NCBI GenBank assembly: GCA_030737875.1 | Contig: CM060911.1 | Location: 55,050,001-55,114,000 of the forward strand | Source of the DNA: Allium sativum | Taxonomy: Eukaryota; Streptophyta; Magnoliopsida; Asparagales; Amaryllidaceae | Length of the DNA stretch: 64,000 bases | Reading direction: 5' to 3' | Shown here: piece after piece, positions 24,396 through 37,194 of the stretch | How the letters are laid out: every line of letters starts with the position of its first letter | Numbering within the stretch: the first letter of the stretch is position 1 | Notes under the pieces: generated by a model | Database searches by the model: none | Seen by the model: the letters and a program-made list of their open reading frames with translations, nothing else | What the model was told of the DNA's origin: nothing | Program-made: the position numbers and the translations under genes

Positions 24396-27131
24396 TTTAA
24401 ATCTTTCAAATGTAAATTCTCCTTCATACTATTCTATTCACTTTTCAAGTATTTTCTTTTATAATTTATTTAGTCACCAAATAAATCTCTTTTTGATAGT
24501 TCTATTTATTTATAAATTATTTTCTTTTTATATAAAATCTGTTGATTTTATAAGTAATTCCTTTTATAATCTAACTATTCCCTTTTCTATTTATTTTACA
24601 CGTATTTCCCCTTTCTATTCTATTTATTTTTCAAATAAATACCCCTTTTCAATTCTATTTGTAAATAGTTTACAAATATTTCTTTTTCAATTCTATTTAT
24701 CTGATTAACAAATAAATATTTTCTTTTTATAAAATCTATTGATTTTATGAATATTTCTTTTTTCAATATAACATTGAAAATTTCCTTTTTAACATTCTAG
24801 TATTCCTTCTAGTATTTAACATACCATACAACAATGATCGGTATCATTCAACCCTATGAAATCAACAACAGAGTTCATATCACTTCATGTAACACAATAT
24901 ATGAAAATAGTAAAATAATTGTTGAGGAACCCAGTTGGGTCCCTCCGATCTGTTTCCCTGCATCCACAGATGTTAAACAATAAAATTAACATCAATTTCA
25001 TTTCACTATGAAATATTCTGCTAAACAGAATCAATATCTATATTTTCAATCAACTGACTAGCAGTTCAACCAAACAGCCAACACACAGCAAACAATCATT
25101 ATTTATAAATTCTAAAAATATTTTATAAAGGTATAAACTGAGCAGAGTTATTGAGATTACTCACATTGGTCGGTTATCGTTAATAACAATAACCATCACT
25201 TGATTCGGACGGACAATTTATTTTGCTATAAATTGTAACGGACTCCAATCCACTCCTAGTCTGTTCCACTGCGTAGGCGCCGTCCCTATGATCCCAACGG
25301 ATCTGACGGTTTGAAGTTCTGATATCGTACGTAGAAGTTATCACATTTACAAGATTATACACATTTTTAATTTAAATTAAATACAATTTCCTTAATAGAA
25401 ATGGGCTTAACCTTTTAATTCCTTCCGGCCCATCAACCATCCCCAAGCCCACATTACCTAGACCCGCCTCTACAGTAGTCTTCCTCCAGAAGAAAAAGTC
25501 GCGTCCTCCTCTTGGTTGCTCCTCCATTCCCACACTTTGATCCTCCCTTCTTCATCATTTCACTTTGTTAAATTCCAAATAAAAACCACAACCGAACTCC
25601 TCTTCGCCATCTTTATCAACCCAGCACCTCACTTTTAAGCTCGCCCTCAACCCTACATTCGCAACTACAGGGTCTTCACTCACGGTATATAGGATAACAT
25701 CGACCTCTTTTTCCGTCGAATCCTTCAAAACTCAGCAAACACTCCCCATTTCGTCCTCCGAACCTAGAAATAACATCGATTTCGTGAATTGGTGCTTCAA
25801 TCTTCTGAATCGAGGAACCCTAGTCTTCCTGTCATTTTCGCAGCGCAACTAAAACGAAACCGAACCCTTTAAATTTCCTATCAAAATGAAGAGCATCCTC
25901 CATCGATCACAAATCCGTATGAGTTTGGATTCAAGGAATTTTATTTCATTTTATTTGGATTTTTGAAAGAGGGTTTTCACTGTATGAATTTATTTCGGTG
26001 GTGGCGGCGCATGTTTTTAGCTGAGAGAAAATTGGGTTAGGGTTTAGGAAAGGTAAGGTATTTTATAGGATGGTTTTATTATTTTTATATTCGATTTTTA
26101 TATTAAATTTTAAGCCAATGCTACTTTTTATTTGTCCTCTAAAATTTCTGTGATCACATACGATACCCAAAAATCACGAAATAGGACATGCAGCTACAGT
26201 TCGACATTGCGGACCCAACAAAACTGATTTCATCAAATTCCGACTTCGTTTGCTCACACAGCGTATTTTTAACTGTCAAAATACTGACTGTTTTTCACTC
26301 TAAAAATCTGTACGGTCACACAATGACCCTAAAAATCACCAAAGTTGGAATCTAACAATAAATTAATATTGCGGATCCAACAAAATTAGTTTCGTCGAAT
26401 TCTGAGGTCGTTCAAAAAACTGGCTATTTTTAAAGCTCTAAATAACCCATTTAAAAATATAAATATATTTAAAACATTTAAATTTAATATTCAAAAATAA
26501 ATATTATTGTATATATTCACAACAGAATATCATACTGCTTGGGATTTATAACTCGATATTTCAAATCCGGTGTTACATCGATATTCGACTTAGATTTAAA
26601 AATCCATTTAAAAATATAAATAATCGATATAAATTATAAAGGAATTCCATAGCGACTTTTCTAAAATTTGATTTGGACATAAATCAAAATCTACACGATG
26701 AAACTCCGGTTTTTCTTTTCCACTAGAAAAATATACTTCACCAGCTCCTAACGTTTCTTGTTTCACAGAAATTCGGTTTAAAACGAACCCTGTACATTCA
26801 GTTGAAGTTCAAATCGCCAAATAGCGAACCGCCGTGCCATTTCGAGCTCGATTTTAATTATATTATAATTATACGTTCAAATTGTCGTTCAAATAATATA
26901 TTCGTTATTCTAATTCAATTCTGGACTGAATTAAATATTACCGATGATCCAATTCACACCATTTTGTGAATTCCACTATTTCTGACTATTTCAGAAATTA
27001 AATATATTATTATATTATTTATTTTAATTAAATATTCAATATTATTCAATTCTGGTCATTTTAAATAACCAAACCATTATTCAAATAATTAAATAAATTA
27101 TTTATATCGCTGAAAAATGTGGGTCGTTACA

Positions 27132-27170
27132 TTCTTCCCCCCTTAAAATAATTTCGTCCTCGAAATTGCT
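27132..27170 (-). promoter_or_regulatory. polypurine tract and 3' end signal of element 2
   Basis: Read on the minus strand: ATTTCGAGGACGAAATTA, then TTTTAAGGGGGGAAGAA, then the LTR start TGTAACGACCC. Same arrangement as at 8921-8961 and 50176-50216. Confidence 0.88.
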
Positions 27171-28555
27171 AAGGTAGAAGACAGACCCTATTTACTGGTT
27201 TAAAACTATTTGTTCACTTTTAACTTCAGTTTTAACTGAACCAATTAATTGATTTCAATTAAATTATTAATTTATTCCTATTAAAGAGAATTTCGCCAGC
27301 ACCTCTCTTGTACTGGTCAATAGTTCAAACCCCAATTCGCCTCTCTAGGCCTTATTCAATTCAAAAGAAAATCAAACAGCCAAGCGGCTTGCCAAATCGG
27401 CTCATAAATCACCAAATCCATAAAATAAACGTGTACCTTTTTGTCGGGCATATCATTAAATCCTTTTATTCTGCTGCCAATTCAGCATATACCAAAGTCA
27501 TCCCAATCAATCTCTGGTCAATTTATTCTCAACACAGCTATTCGCTTAAACAAGCCAATTACCATTTCAAACTCAAGTTTCATTCTCGATTCCGAACTCC
27601 TAACTCATCAATCCAATACCATTTCAGATTCTATCTCACAATTCAAAATGACCCCACTTGATATATTATATTCCAATTAAATTTCCAGTTAATTGGTTTC
27701 AATTCAATTCATATTCGCTTTCACCGATTCCTGTTTAAATTTATTTTTAATTCAGACGATCTTTTCCTGGGAGTTTTAAATAACCTTGCCTTTCACAAAA
27801 ATCAAATATTCCTTTTTGGAATTCAAACAATTTGTTTTCCTCAAACAATTCAACACAAAATCTTTGGTAGTAATTCGTCACTTACAAATCGAAAATGAAC
27901 ACTGATGGTGTGGCCAGCACCATCAGAGTTATTTCCCAGCTATCGAAGTGAGTTCAATACTATATCACTTTTCAAAACACCCATTTAAACATTTCCATTT
28001 TGGAATCTATTTCAAAATATCATTCACGATGCTTGTAAAACAAATTAAAATCTCCCAGGATTTTAAAAATTTCTTATACTTAAATCCACTTACAAAAACT
28101 TCTCCCAGTTTTCAGAATTTTAATTACAATTCTGATTTACTTCAGATTTAATTAATCTGCTTTTAAATTATACGAACTCAAATTGGTTGTTTATATAACC
28201 ATTTCAATTATAATCAACCAACACATCCAATATATGATAATAATTCCAAGATATACTTTTTCTTTATATAAAAATATATTTTGGGTAAAAATATTTCATT
28301 TACCCTCTTTCAAAACATACTGTGTCGGTTCATCGTATTCGAGTGTTTAGAAATTCCTACCGATACAGTGGATCAAACTGATCGACCAGAATCCATAAAC
28401 AACTTAACCAATAAATCTCCACAGTATAAAACAATTTTTATATCAAATAACAAATACGTTTACTCGTATGTATACACTCAAACTCAATCTAGGGTATTAC
28501 TAACCCCATCTCTACTGGGTCACGCCACAGAGCCAAGGTAATCACTTAACCTTTA

Positions 28556-28567
28556 GCACTGATACCA
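28556..28567 (-). promoter_or_regulatory. primer binding site of element 2
   Basis: On the minus strand TGGTATCAGTGC follows the LTR end GTTCGTTACA after one base. It matches the tRNA-iMet primer type with one change from TGGTATCAGAGC. Confidence 0.85.
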
Positions 28568-30699
28568 CTGTAACGAACTGGGATTTTCGACTCCGAAAAT
28601 CAACACCAAACTACCATGTTAACCATTCAGACATCGAATATTCCAGATCATTAATAGAAAGAAATTAGAGGGTGAGAATAGATAAGATAGAAAATTAGAA
28701 TAGAAGAAGAAGAACACAATCAGAGTAAACACGAACAGCGGAACGAATAAAATATATTATAACATAACTTTGAAATAAAACAGTATATGTATACAATAAC
28801 ATTATCAGAGTACAACACTTACACACAGTGGAAATAACAATAGCTATATAGTCATGAAACCTCCTGCCTCAAGCTCCTCCAAGTATATCTGTAAAGACCT
28901 GAACTACTTGACTGCCCATACAAATTTGGGCACCCAAGAGTTTAGGGAAAAACAAAACAAAATAAACTCTGGGTCTGTCATGGGACTGGTGTGAGTAAAC
29001 TCAAATCATCAGTTTAACTTTCCAAAATCCTTTTCAAAAGAAAAGATAATCGTAAGACCAATCCACACATAAACACGGACGGTTTTTACCTTAGATAACC
29101 CAAAACAGTTTTGGAAATCAATACTTCTCTGATATTATAATAAGGTCTAATCACAAGTAATTATCAATCTAGCAGAACGCTTGCATCTCACGTTCCACAT
29201 ATATAGTATACAAACAAAACCGCGGGCGCTTATTGGAGATTGGATTCCAAATATGACAAGGTATGGGACCACCCGCCGATATTGTATCTCTAAAGACGAA
29301 TACACTAGGTTCAACAAGAACGTCTTGCTACCCGACCCACACATGACCGACCACTCATTTCGCTTGAGTGTATCGAATGTATATCACCAACGGTTGGGAG
29401 CTACCCATCGTTTCCGGAAAAGGGACAGCATCAATAACAGATAAAAGAATGAAATGGACTTTCTCTAGATAGGTGATATACGCCCTAATGGGAGCGACCC
29501 ACTTAGCCATGCTGCCTGCCCGATTTCTTTCATTTTCCGGTTGATGAGGCTTGAGGTCATTACGTATCTTTTGAAACACTTGACCACCATTCACTTCGAA
29601 TGCCACATAGTCATACCCGTCAAATCACAAAATTGATTTCCTCAAAAATACCACGGGTATAAAGCTAAGAGAAATGAATTCCTCCGCCACCAAACATAAG
29701 TACGTTTGAAGAGATCAACTTATGTGATCCTTTAGATATACTCTGTCAGACATTCGTCCATTCACGTTTATCCTGGGACTGGACAAAACGAAGGCACTAT
29801 TCTGTAAACAGGATAGTCCTTGCATAACCCCGTCTTCAATATTTGATCGCAGCGCTAACGTCCATACAGAGTGGTTTTCAGATAATATATCTGATCCCGG
29901 TCTCTCCGTATTGACGACGGAAAAATGGTCAAAAACTTCGATAGTCGGTGATTTAACTATCAAAGAAAAACATGTGTGCAACCAACAATATTATTTCCAG
30001 ATGGAAATTCTATCGATCAATCATCAATCCACATTTATCTCTTTCTATTCAATTATCTTTAATTTATCCATTTCTATATATTTTTAAATTCTTATTTTCT
30101 AAATTTTGAAAATATACATCATCAATCATTGGAAAACATTTCCAATCTCTGTTTCATGTATCACTGTCATTCCAGTATTCTTTCTCATCAACATTTCATT
30201 TTCTATGATTAGAAAATATCTCTGATTATATTTGGAAAATGTTTCCAAAATTTATTCAATAGAAGTTTAAATAAAACATCACTAAGCCAATTTGAACCAT
30301 TACACTTATTAACTAAATTCACTTAATGAATCTTCACTATCGAACCTTACCCATCCCTTAGTTAAAACGAAGTCAATTAAGTTGGGGCATAATTACCTCT
30401 CAGACCTTAACTGAACAACATTTCTAACCTCAAAATAGACAAAGTTCACCTTTTAAATCTTTAACAAACTTCCATGCGAAACTCTCGGATTCTATTTATG
30501 AATCCACTTCCTTAATTTAAAACATTGATTTTTACCATAGCATTAAAATTCCATTCTTCTTAAATATCCTCTTCAAAATGTAACTTTTATTTCCTTAATT
30601 TAACTCTATAACTAATTCACTCATCTATTAATAATAAGTAAATCTTGATTTAACCGAAAAGTAAATATTACTTTCCTCAATTCGATATAATCGAATTCA

Positions 30700-31335
30700 A
30701 TGTATAATTCTCCTTTTCGAATACTCTCTATTCAATAATCTCCTTTTCGAATACTATATTCGATAACCCTTTCTTCGAATAATTATATTCAATCATCTCT
30801 CTTCGAATGATTTACATTCGATTAACTTTCTACGAATGATTTACATTCGATAAATCTCCTTTTGAATAAACTATATTCGATTAACTCCTTTAACTCTATT
30901 CGAGTAAACGATATTCGATTTACTCCTTTCGAATAACTAATATTCGATAACTCCCTTCGAATAACTAATATTCGATAACTTCTTTCGATTAATACATTTT
31001 GATTAACACATTTTGATTAATACATTTTGATTAACTCCTATTGAATAACTAATATTCGATTAACTTATATTCGAATAACTATGTCTATTTCAACTTTATT
31101 TCGAATAGCTAATATTCGATTTAACTCCATTCGCTTGACTCTAGATCGCAACGATCACAATGGTTACGCCTGATTCCCTCTGGAAACTTTCGACCTCCAT
31201 AGGCTATCTGCGGCCCTGCGAATTACGCTAGCAGTCGTATGAAATGGCAACTCATCCTAAATAACTATGTTTGACTAACTCTATCTCAAATAACTATATT
31301 CGATCACTTCTAATTGAATAGCTAATATTCATAAA
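30700..31335. repeat. array of TTCGAATA..TATTCGA palindromic units (5' LTR)
   Basis: Counterpart of 23460-24130 with the same unit design and one fewer 15-bp CATTTTGATTAAYA unit (30989-31035). Confidence 0.85.
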
Positions 31336-31592
31336 TTTCTAATTCGATTAACTCTATCTAATTAACCATAATTGATTAACTCCTTTGACTCACTCTACGT
31401 TTACTCAGTTTAAATATCGATGTTGAAATCGATTCTTACTTCTCTATATAAGTCTTGACTTATATATTCTATTTATCCAATGAAAAATATTTCATTTAAT
31501 TTATCAAATATTATTTATATATTTATCTTCTCAATTCATCGGTTAGAATAGATTCTATTTAAAATCTATGCTTTAAATCCATAGCATGTTAT

Positions 31593-31613
31593 ACCCGTGT
31601 GCGAAGCACGGGT
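31593..31613. repeat. short GC hairpin
   Basis: ACCCGTGTGCGAAGCACGGGT: a 7-bp perfect stem around TGCGAAG. GTGCGAAGCAC also occurs at 4548-4558 and 12207-12217 in element 1. Confidence 0.75.
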
Positions 31614-32820
31614 TTTAAATCTTTCAAATATAAATTCTCCTTTATACTATTCTATTCACTTTTCAAGTACTTTATTTTATAATATATTTATTCACCAAAT
31701 AAATTTCTTTTTGATAGTTCTATTTATTTATAAATTATTATTTTTATATAAAATCTATTGATTTTATAAGTAATTCCTTTTATAATCTAATTATTCCCTT
31801 TTCTATTTATTTTACACGTATTTCCCCTTTCTATTCTATTTATTTTTCAAATAAATACCCCTTTTCAACTCTATTTGTAAATAGTTTACAAATATTTCTT
31901 TTTCAATTGTATTTATCTGATTAACAAATAAATATTCCTTTTAATCTATTTATTCTATAAATAAATATTTTCTTTTTATAAAATCTATTGATTTTATGAA
32001 TATTTCTTTTTTCAATATAACATTGAAAAATTCCTTTTTAACATTCCAGTATTCCTTCTGCTATTTAACATACCATACAACATTGATCGGTATCATTCAA
32101 CCCTATGAAATCAACAACAGAGTTTATATCACTTCATGTAACACAATATATGAAAATAGTAAAATAATTGTTGAGGAACCCAGTTGGGTCCCTCCGACCT
32201 GTTTCCCTGCATCCACAGATGTTAAACAATAAAATTAACATCAATTTCATTTCACTATGAAATATTCTGCTAAACAGAATCAATATCTATATCGTTATCT
32301 ATATTTTCAATCAACTGACTAGCAGTTCAACCAAACAACCAACACACAGCAAACAACCATTATTTATAAATTCTAAAAATATTTTATAAAAATATAAACT
32401 GAGCAGAGTTAGTGAGATTACTCACATTGGTCGGTTATCGTTAATAATGATAATCATCGCTTGATTCGAACGGACAATTTATTTTGCTATAAATTGTAAC
32501 GGACTCCAATCCACTCCTAGTCAGTTCCAGTGCGTAGACGTCGTCCCTACGATCCCAACGGATCTGACGGTTTGAAATTCTGATATCGTACGTAGAAGTT
32601 ATCACATTTACAAGATTATACGCATTTTTAATTTAAATTAAATTCAATTTCCTTAATAGAAATGGGCTTAACCTTTTAATTCCTTCCGGCCCATCAACCA
32701 TCCCCAAGCCCACATTACCCAGACCCGCCTCTACAGTAGTCTTCCTCCAGAAGAAAAAGTCGCGTCCTCCTCTTGGTTGCTCCTCCATTCCCGCACTTTG
32801 ATCCTCCTTTCTTCATCATT

Positions 32821-33108
32821 TCACTTTGTTAAATTCCAAATAAAAACCACAACTGAACTCCTCTTCGCCATCTTTATCAACCCATACCTCACTTTTAAAC
32901 TCGCCTTCAGCCCCACAGTCGTGACTACAGGGTCTTCACTCACGGTATACAAGAGAACATCGACCTCTTTTTCCGTCGAATCCTTCAAAACGCAGCAAAC
33001 ACTCCCCATTTCATCCTCCGAACCTAGAAATAACATCGAATTCGTGAATTGGTGCTTCAATCTTCTGAATTGAGGAACCCTAGTCTTCCTGTCATTTTCG
33101 CAGCTCAA
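32821..33108 (-). CDS. 95-codon open frame on the LTR sense strand, unknown
   Basis: An ATG-started frame beginning MSCENDRKTRVPQF runs in the sense direction of element 2, downstream of the telo-box-like site at 33294. The matching stretch of the 3' LTR (about 25557-25845) carries a TGA where this copy has TGC, so only one LTR keeps the frame. The N-terminal half is not low complexity. I do not recognise it. It may be a relict of captured host sequence in the LTR leader or simply an open stretch; expression is unproven. Confidence 0.25.
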   Translation of the reverse strand: MSCENDRKTRVPQFRRLKHQFTNSMLFLGSEDEMGSVCCVLKDSTEKEVDVLLYTVSEDPVVTTVGLKASLKVRYGLIKMAKRSSVVVFIWNLTK

Positions 33109-34299
33109 CTAAAACGAAGCCGAACCCTTTAAATTTCCTATCAAAATGAAGAGCATCTGCATCGATCACAAATCCGTATGAGTTTGGGTTTAAGGAATTT
33201 TATTTCATTTTATTTGGATTTTTGAAAGAGGGTTTTCACTGTATGAATTTATTTCGATGGTGGCGGCGCATGTTTTTAGCTGAGAGAAAATTGGGTTAGG
33301 GTTTAGGAAAGGTAAGGTATTTTATAGGATGGTTTTATTATTTTTATATTCGATTTTTATATTAATATTTGAGCCAACGCTACTTTTTATTTGTCCTCTA
33401 AAATTTCTGTGATCACATACGATACCCAAAAATCACGAAACTGGACATGCAGCTACAGTTCGACATTGCGGACCCAACGAAACTGGTTTCGTCGAATTCC
33501 AACTTCGTTTGCTCACACAGCGTATTTTTAACTATCAAAATACTGACTATTTTTCACTCTAAAAATCCGTACGGTCACACAGTGACCCTAAAAATCACCA
33601 AACTTGGAATCCAACAACAAATTAGTATAGCAGATCCAACAAAATTAGTTTCGTCAAATTCTGAGGTCGTTTGAAAAACTGGCTATTTTTAAAGCTCTAA
33701 ATAACCCATTTAAATATATAAATATATTTAAAAACATTTAAATTTAATATTCAAAAATAAATATTATTGTATATATTCACAACAGAATATCATACTGCTA
33801 CACTGAGATTTATAACTCGATGTTTCAAATCCAGTTTTACATCAATATTCGATTTATATGTAATAACCCGGAAAATCTGGGCCAGTTTAAATTTTTTATT
33901 TTGGCAATTTTAGCGAATTTTGAATATTTAAAATAGATTATTTTAAATAATATCGACGTAAAATTTATTTTGAATAGAAATTCGAACGTATATATTATAT
34001 ACGTCGTCGTTAGAATATAAATATTTATATATAATTATAAATAGAATTGAAAATGGCGCGGTAGTTCGAAAATTCGATTTCTAATTTCAAATGAATATAC
34101 AGAATTCAATATAAGTCAGAATTGAACGAAACAAGAAATATTTGAATCTGTATAACTATATCTTTGTAACGAAGTTAACAAACTGAGATTTCATTTTAGA
34201 AATGATAAGATATGTCCAGTTTAAAATTAGAAATAGTCGCTGTGGAATTTATATATATTTTAATATAATATAAGGCCCTTAAAAATAGCAATTTTGCAA

Positions 34300-34507
34300 A
34301 CGACCTCGGATTTCGACGAAACTAGTTTTGTTGGGTCCGTGATGTTAAGTTATTGCTAGGTTTCAAATTTCATAATTTTTCGAATCAATATGTGAGCGTG
34401 GCAAAGGAAAACGCGTTTGACCAGTTTCAGTTGATTTTAATCGACTGGAAATTGGCCATTTTTCCAACGGTCTCAGAATTCGACGAAACTAGTTTTGTTA
34501 GGACCGT
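34300..34507 (+). repeat. two copies of a conserved LTR motif
   Basis: GATTTCGACGAAACTAGTTTTGTTGGGTCCG-like blocks at about 34301-34340 and 34468-34507, 168 bp apart. Related pairs are seen on the minus strand of element 2 (near 26205 and 26380; 33480 and 33640) and, diverged, near 9580 and 9730. Confidence 0.75.
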
Positions 34508-34867
34508 ATCGTCAATACGAAGCTAGAAAATATTTTTCTGCAATTTAAAGAGTTAGTATGTGACCCCGGTAATTTGAAATGTACGTTTAAAATTCAATAT
34601 AGTGATTTAAATGTAAATTTGACGGAAACTTAGCGTAACAGCCGAATTGGCCTACGAAACATATCCCATTGTGTTCGGAATGGGGGTATTTAGCTAGGGG
34701 CGGCATTCGTTGGGGTTCGTTTGGAGTTCAAACCGTTAAACAAGTGATGTTGGAATTTAATGAAATAAATATTAAAAATATTAAATATAAATAATTTAGG
34801 GCCAATCAGAATTCACAAAATTAAAACCCTAATTCTCCACCCCCGTTCAAGCCGATTTACGGCGGAA

Positions 34868-35113
34868 TTGTCCAGATTTCTCCATCAAAATTCGTTCAAT
34901 CCAAATAATAATTCGAAGAGATTATTAAACGAAAATAAAGAGGATCCCTTGATCTTCGAATCCGCACCAGTGCGATCCGAATCCGTTGAGCGTTGGGTGC
35001 GATTTTCGAGCATGGACTGGAGTCGTTCACGGTGGATTCTTATAGCGGTGGAGCCACCGATCTCGACGTCGTTCATGGCACCTTCCGATCCAGGTCCGAC
35101 GGCATGTACCTGA
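34868..35113 (+). CDS. 81-codon open frame in solo LTR, unknown
   Basis: An ATG frame (MSRFLHQNSFNPNNN..) lies in the LTR sense direction about 45 bp after AAAACCCTAA at 34823, a position like that of the frame at 32821-33108 relative to its telo-box. The region is locally richer in GC. I find no recognisable domain and no second copy in the window to test conservation. It may be leader-borne captured sequence or chance. Confidence 0.2.
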   Translation: MSRFLHQNSFNPNNNSKRLLNENKEDPLIFESAPVRSESVERWVRFSSMDWSRSRWILIAVEPPISTSFMAPSDPGPTACT

Positions 35114-35269
35114 GGCGGCGCCGGCTTATTTGTGTAGAGCTCTGGTTCGACAGCACTGAGCATAAAACAGTGAGCTTTTCCCCCTTTCCTTTCCCTTCTT
35201 TGTATTTTGTTTTATTTTAATTATTTAAGTATAAAATCTGAAATTATTTACTTTATAAAATCTGAAAAT

Positions 35270-35461
35270 TTTAAAATAAAATATACATAAGGTTTTAAAA
35301 TAAAATATACATAAGGTTTTAAAATAAAATATACATAAGGTTTTAAAATAAAATATACATAAGGTTTTAAAATAAAATATACATAAGGTTTTAAAATAAA
35401 ATATACATAAGGTTTTAAAATAAAATATACATAAGGTTTTAAAATAAAATTTACATAAGGT
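35270..35461 (+). repeat. 24-bp tandem repeat, 8 copies
   Basis: Unit TTTTAAAATAAAATATACATAAGG repeated eight times almost without change, then a decayed unit to about 35486. The homogeneity implies recent expansion. Confidence 0.95.
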
Positions 35462-35548
35462 TTTTAAAATAAAATTAGCATATGGTTTTAGAAATAAAAA
35501 CCAGATTTTTATAAATATGATTTTTAAAATATATGAAAAGCGATGAAG

Positions 35549-35708
35549 TAAAAATATGATTTTTATATATTGAACTTCGAAATAAAAATATGATTTTTAT
35601 ATATAGAACTTCGAACTAAAAATATGATTTTTATATATAGAACTTCGAACTAAAAATATGATTTTTATATATAGAACTTCGAACTAAAAATATGATTTTT
35701 ATATATTG
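35549..35708 (+). repeat. 34-bp tandem repeat, about 4.5 copies
   Basis: Units containing AAAAATATGATTTTTATATA and GAACTTCGAACT recur with starts of GAACTTCG at 35572, 35606, 35640 and 35674. Degenerate AAAAATRTGATTTTT pieces continue to about 35850. Confidence 0.9.
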
Positions 35709-36800
35709 AATAGCAAAGTGAAAATTCGATTTTTAAATATATGAAGTGTTTATAAAAATATGATTTTTTTTAAATTGAAAGAGAATAAATAAAAATGTGA
35801 TTTTTATTTTAAGGTCATCAAAATATAAAAATGTGATTTTTATATATATAGTAACCACGGGCAACGAAGATGACGAAGATGCAATGAAGATGAAGAGTTC
35901 TATCAAAAGAAGAGTCGTGGTATTGGATAGCTTTCGGTGAGAACTTCTCACCTTTCAATTTATTTTCTAGTTATATATATATACTAGGATGCAGACGGTG
36001 TTTAGTAGCACCCGACACCCGTCCACAGACCATGGACTTGTTTGTTTGACTGTTTGGTGATTGATTGCGATATTGGTTTGAATGTGGTTTGTGGTGTGAA
36101 AAATCGAATCGATAAATTGATTAGGATTAGACGTGCGCCGTTATAAGGCGAAGGAGTAAGGCTAGGTTAGACCCTTACTCCAAATTTTGTGGTTTGCATA
36201 ACGAAAGTGAATTTGATTGATGTGTGAATGGCGTGGGCCTTCACTAGACCGGGGATAAGGCTAGGCCTCGTCCCGTTTCTAGTATCGTGCCGTTATGCCG
36301 CCGAAATTTTCTAAAATATGTTAGAAAAATAAAAATATCATTTTATTTAAAGAATAAACTGAATAGATATTCATATGTTAAAATAAAATGTTTTATCGTT
36401 AAAAATATAATTTTTAACGTGAAGTGAATAAAATAAAATATTCATTTACAAACCGGACGGTTTGTTTATGCACACTGATTTGACTGACATTGATTGGGTC
36501 GATAAATTTTACACATCGCCCAACTGCACAAATAAAATCTATGTTTGATTGTTTGAAACCCCACACGGGTGTTGGGGTGAAATTTAAAGTTCACTCATCC
36601 TGACTGATTAAATATGTCGATCGATTGATTGACAGGCTGTTATAAGCGTTAGATATCTATATTTGATGCTTATACAGTGTAGTGCACTTTGGTTGATGGT
36701 TGATTATTTTCAATGCTATTAAATACATGTGTTGTATGAAAATCCATATAATTAACGTTATATGGTGATTGATTGGGCCTCATTCCAATTTGAAAAATAA

Positions 36801-37070
36801 ACAATATAAAATAAAGGTTCATGTGTTGACTATATTCATCCATTGATATTAGTCATGTGTTGAACGAATTATTTTTATAATAAAATTTACATCTTTATCA
36901 ATATAAAATAAAGGTTCATGTGTTGACTATATTCATCCGTTGATATTAGTCATGTGTTGAACGAATTATTTTTATAATAAATTTACATCTTTATCAATAT
37001 AAAATAAAGGTTCATGTGTTGACGGTACTCATTCGTTGAGATTAGTCATGTGTTGAACGAAATAATTTAA
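36801..37070 (+). repeat. 97-bp tandem repeat, about 3 copies
   Basis: AAGGTTCATGTGTTGAC begins at 36814, 36911 and 37007. Each unit also carries ATTAGTCATGTGTTGAACGAA. A fourth partial unit lies at 37085-37125. Confidence 0.9.
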
Positions 37071-37194
37071 CCAAAAATAGTCACACATGGACGGTACTCA
37101 TTCGTTGAGATTAGTCGTGTGTTGACAAAAAGAAATATTTGAAATAGAATATATAAAGCCGTGTTGAATAGTGATGCGCCATTTTGACGCGAAC

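Larger units (their letters stand above)
21640..27131 (-). repeat. 3' LTR of element 2 (5.5 kb)
   Basis: Matches 28569-33858 plus 40467-40994 throughout. Relative to the 5' LTR it lacks about 310 bp after GCTATAT near 21928 (28849-29161 in the other copy). It contains the palindrome array at 23460-24130 and a telomere-like GGGTTAGGGTTTAGG at about 26034. The 88-codon minus frame at 22478-22744 has an equivalent at 29715-29981, but it lies wholly in LTR DNA and resembles no known protein. Confidence 0.88.
27132..28568 (-). mobile_element. interior of element 2, non-coding
   Basis: 1437 bp between the polypurine tract and the LTR next to the primer site. Open frames of 67-117 codons (27308-27661, 27948-28151, 28281-28541) lie antisense to the element, are low in complexity and have no match in element 1. 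Blocks shared with element 1 are noted there. Confidence 0.75.
28569..33858 (-). repeat. 5' LTR of element 2, part 1
   Basis: Same content and order as 21640-26590. Includes the palindrome array (30700-31335), the GC hairpin (31593-31613), a telomere-like GGGTTAGGGTTTAGG near 33294 and the conserved GTTTCGTCGAATT motif pair near 33480 and 33650. It stops at the TTATA target site of the solo LTR and resumes at 40467. Confidence 0.88.

Noticed and set aside
22478..29981. 88-codon frame present in both LTRs of element 2 (22478-22744 and 29715-29981)
   Set aside because: LTRs are identical at insertion, so joint presence is not evidence of selection; the older relative at 19255-21639 does not keep it.
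35270..35461. CRISPR-like regular repeats
   Set aside because: Direct head-to-tail 24-bp units without spacers in a plant retrotransposon; not a CRISPR array.
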